Assembly: GCF_016919245.1 (NCBI RefSeq)
Contig: NZ_JAFEJA010000001.1
Location: 3,630,001-3,694,000 of the forward strand
DNA: 64,000 nucleotides
Direction of reading: 5' to 3'
Source: Streptomyces zhihengii
Lineage (GTDB): Bacteria; Actinomycetota; Actinomycetes; Streptomycetales; Streptomycetaceae
Under the pieces are notes generated by a model. The model saw only the letters and a program-made list of their open reading frames with translations. It had not been told where the DNA came from and did not search any database. A program made the position numbers and the translations under genes. Positions 62,803 to 64,000 of the stretch are shown piece by piece. How positions within the stretch are numbered: position 1 is the stretch's first letter; the number at the start of each line of letters is the position of its first letter.

Positions 62803-63078
62803 TCACTCCCGCAGCGCCCGGCGCAGCCGCGCCGGGTCCACCCGCCAGAAGGTGTGCTGCTCACCGTCGACCAGCACCACCGGGATCTGCTCCCAGTAGG
62901 CGCGGTGCAGCTCCTCGTCCCGGGTGATGTCCTTCTCCTCGAACGACGCCCCGGTCTCGGCGCACACGACCCGCACGACCTCGCGCGCGTCGTCGCACAG
63001 ATGACAGCCGGGCTTGCCGATCAGCGTGACGACACGCTCGTCGGCCTTCTTCTTCGTACGGCGCAGCAGCGGACTCAT
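62803..63078 (-). CDS. Glutaredoxin-family (DUF836-like) protein
   Basis: A 91-residue thioredoxin-fold protein with the redox site GKPGCHLC (CHLC, residues about 24-27), then ASFEEKDITRDEELHRAYW and IPVVLVDGEQHTFWRVD with the cis-Pro. Likely a thiol-disulfide exchange protein; partner unknown. GGAGGGC directly precedes the ATG at 63078, three codons inside the longer open frame. It lies upstream of the rex promoter region on the same strand. Confidence 0.9.
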   Translation of the reverse strand: MSPLLRRTKKKADERVVTLIGKPGCHLCDDAREVVRVVCAETGASFEEKDITRDEELHRAYWEQIPVVLVDGEQHTFWRVDPARLRRALRE

Positions 63079-63193
63079 GCCCTCCATTCTGGCCGCGCCG
63101 GACGGCCCCGTTTAACGGCGCGGACCCGGACTGTTCACGTCACCGCATCCCGCCGGGTCGGGAGCGGTGACGCGGACTGGCTATGCTCACGAC

Positions 63194-64000
63194 ATGGCCG
63201 CACTGGGATGGCTCACCCCCCGAAGGCGCTCCGCCACCGCACGCAGCGTGCTGGCAGGCGAGGCCGCAGCCGAGGCAGCCCGCAAGTCCTCGCAGACCAT
63301 CGAGGCGCTCCAGGAGCTCGAGGGCGAGCACGCGCCGCCCGCCGAACCGGTCTTCCCCGTCGCCGGTGACGTGCACGCCGCCGCCTTCTTCGACCTCGAC
63401 AACACGGTGATGCAGGGCGCGGCGATCTTCCACTTCGGCCGCGGGCTGTACAAGCGCAAGTTCTTCCACCGCAGCGAACTGGCCCGGTTCGCCTGGCAGC
63501 AGGCCTGGTTCCGGCTGGCCGGCGTCGAGGACCCCGAGCACATGCAGGACGCCCGCGAGAGCGCCTTGTCGATCGTGAAGGGCCACCGCGTCTCCGAACT
63601 GATGACCATCGGCGAGGAGATCTACGACGAGTACATGGCCGACCGCATCTGGCCGGGCACCCGGGCACTGGCCCAGGCGCACCTGGACGCGGGCCAGAAG
63701 GTCTGGCTGGTGACGGCCGCGCCGGTCGAGACGGCCACGATCATCGCCCGCCGGCTCGGCCTGACCGGCGCGCTGGGCACCGTCGCCGAGTCCGTCGACG
63801 GCGTGTACACCGGCAAACTCGTCGGCGAACCGCTGCACGGCCCGGCGAAGGCGGAGGCGGTGCGCGCCCTGGCCGCCGCCGAGGGGCTCGACCTGGAGCG
63901 CTGCGCCGCGTACAGCGACAGCCACAACGACATCCCGATGCTGTCCCTGGTGGGCCACCCGTACGCGATCAATCCCGACACCAAACTGCGCAAGCACGCC
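63194..64000 (+). CDS. HAD-superfamily (subfamily IB) hydrolase, 3' end outside window
   Basis: About 269 residues visible. A charged N-terminal extension (to about residue 60) precedes the HAD core: [15 protein letters not shown] (nucleophile Asp near residue 68), [11 protein letters not shown] near residue 175 and [12 protein letters not shown] near 240. These are the SerB-like phosphatase motifs. The substrate is not known; members include phosphoserine phosphatase and CicA-type enzymes. No ribosome site precedes the ATG, but TATGCT ends 6 bases before it, so it could be translated from a leaderless mRNA. The C-terminus runs past the window edge. Confidence 0.88.
   Translation, partial: MAALGWLTPRRRSATARSVLAGEAAAEAARKSSQTIEALQELEGEHAPPAEPVFPVAGDVHAAAFFDLDNTVMQGAAIFHFGRGLYKRKFFHRSELARFAWQQAWFRLAGVEDPEHMQDARESALSIVKGHRVSELMTIGEEIYDEYMADRIWPGTRALAQAHLDAGQKVWLVTAAPVETATIIARRLGLTGALGTVAESVDGVYTGKLVGEPLHGPAKAEAVRALAAAEGLDLERCAAYSDSHNDIPMLSLVGHPYAINPDTKLRKHA

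Overview
The window is chromosomal DNA of a high-GC actinomycete, almost certainly a Streptomyces. Codon third positions are nearly all G or C, GTG and TTG starts are common, 4-bp ATGA/GTGA overlaps are frequent, and the gene families are typical of the genus: a WhiJ-type HTH/DUF397/ATPase trio, DUF2637, DUF3558 and DUF4232 proteins, a GH19 chitinase behind a DasR-type site, and a rex-hemACD operon behind a Rex site. I see no rRNA, tRNA, CRISPR array, prophage or insertion sequence.

Layout. 0-5 kb: the end of a UbiD-type menaquinone decarboxylase, a small PLDc_N membrane protein, and a coupled pair of unknown function (cytosolic P-loop NTPase plus membrane-anchored periplasmic-binding-like protein). 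5.2-13.4 kb, minus strand: cytochrome c maturation operon (resA-like, ccdA, resB, ccsB), a Tat-type lipoprotein deacetylase, a histidine phosphatase and hemL. 13.5-20 kb: a possible 44-aa gene coupled to a conserved hypothetical, a SARP-type regulator divergent from a dehalogenase-like hydrolase, a TetR/SDR pair with two palindromic operators, and a glycosyltransferase. 20-23.6 kb: an L,D-transpeptidase broken by one base at a GC palindrome, and a large surface protein with four SpaA-like repeats. 23.8-31 kb: a DinB-like protein, an AraC regulator, a metallophosphoesterase, a Mut7-C protein, and a TetR-controlled flavin monooxygenase/SDR/GNAT cluster with an operator array. 31-40 kb: rtcB, two lipoproteins, a DUF2637 membrane protein, and lysS/argS divergent from each other. 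40-53.7 kb: a membrane-spanning XRE regulator, lipoprotein, chitinase, large secreted hydrolase, the HTH/DUF397/ATPase trio, several small conserved proteins, a frameshifted membrane protein, and a zinc-ribbon protein with a CDI-immunity-like tail. 53.7-62.6 kb, minus strand: hemB, a kinase-like protein, a methyltransferase, then cobA-hemD, hemC, hemA and rex. 62.8-64 kb: a glutaredoxin-like protein and a HAD hydrolase that runs off the end.

How it fits together. The strongest theme is tetrapyrrole and respiratory-chain supply. hemL, hemA, hemB, hemC and cobA-hemD cover the route from glutamyl-tRNA to uroporphyrinogen III/precorrin. The ccs genes attach heme to c-type cytochromes, the UbiD enzyme serves menaquinone, and Rex senses NADH/NAD+ upstream of hemACD. 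The rest is a mosaic of small regulatory, cell-envelope and stress units.

The best candidates for undescribed biology are the NTPase/binding-protein pair at 1.6-5.1 kb, the CDI-immunity-like fusion at 52.6-53.7 kb, and the coupled 44-aa ORF at 13.5 kb. Two genes carry apparent single-base frameshifts that should be checked against raw reads. Several intergenic gaps hold short GC-rich tandem repeats (periods about 17, 22, 34, 35, 48 and 59 bp).
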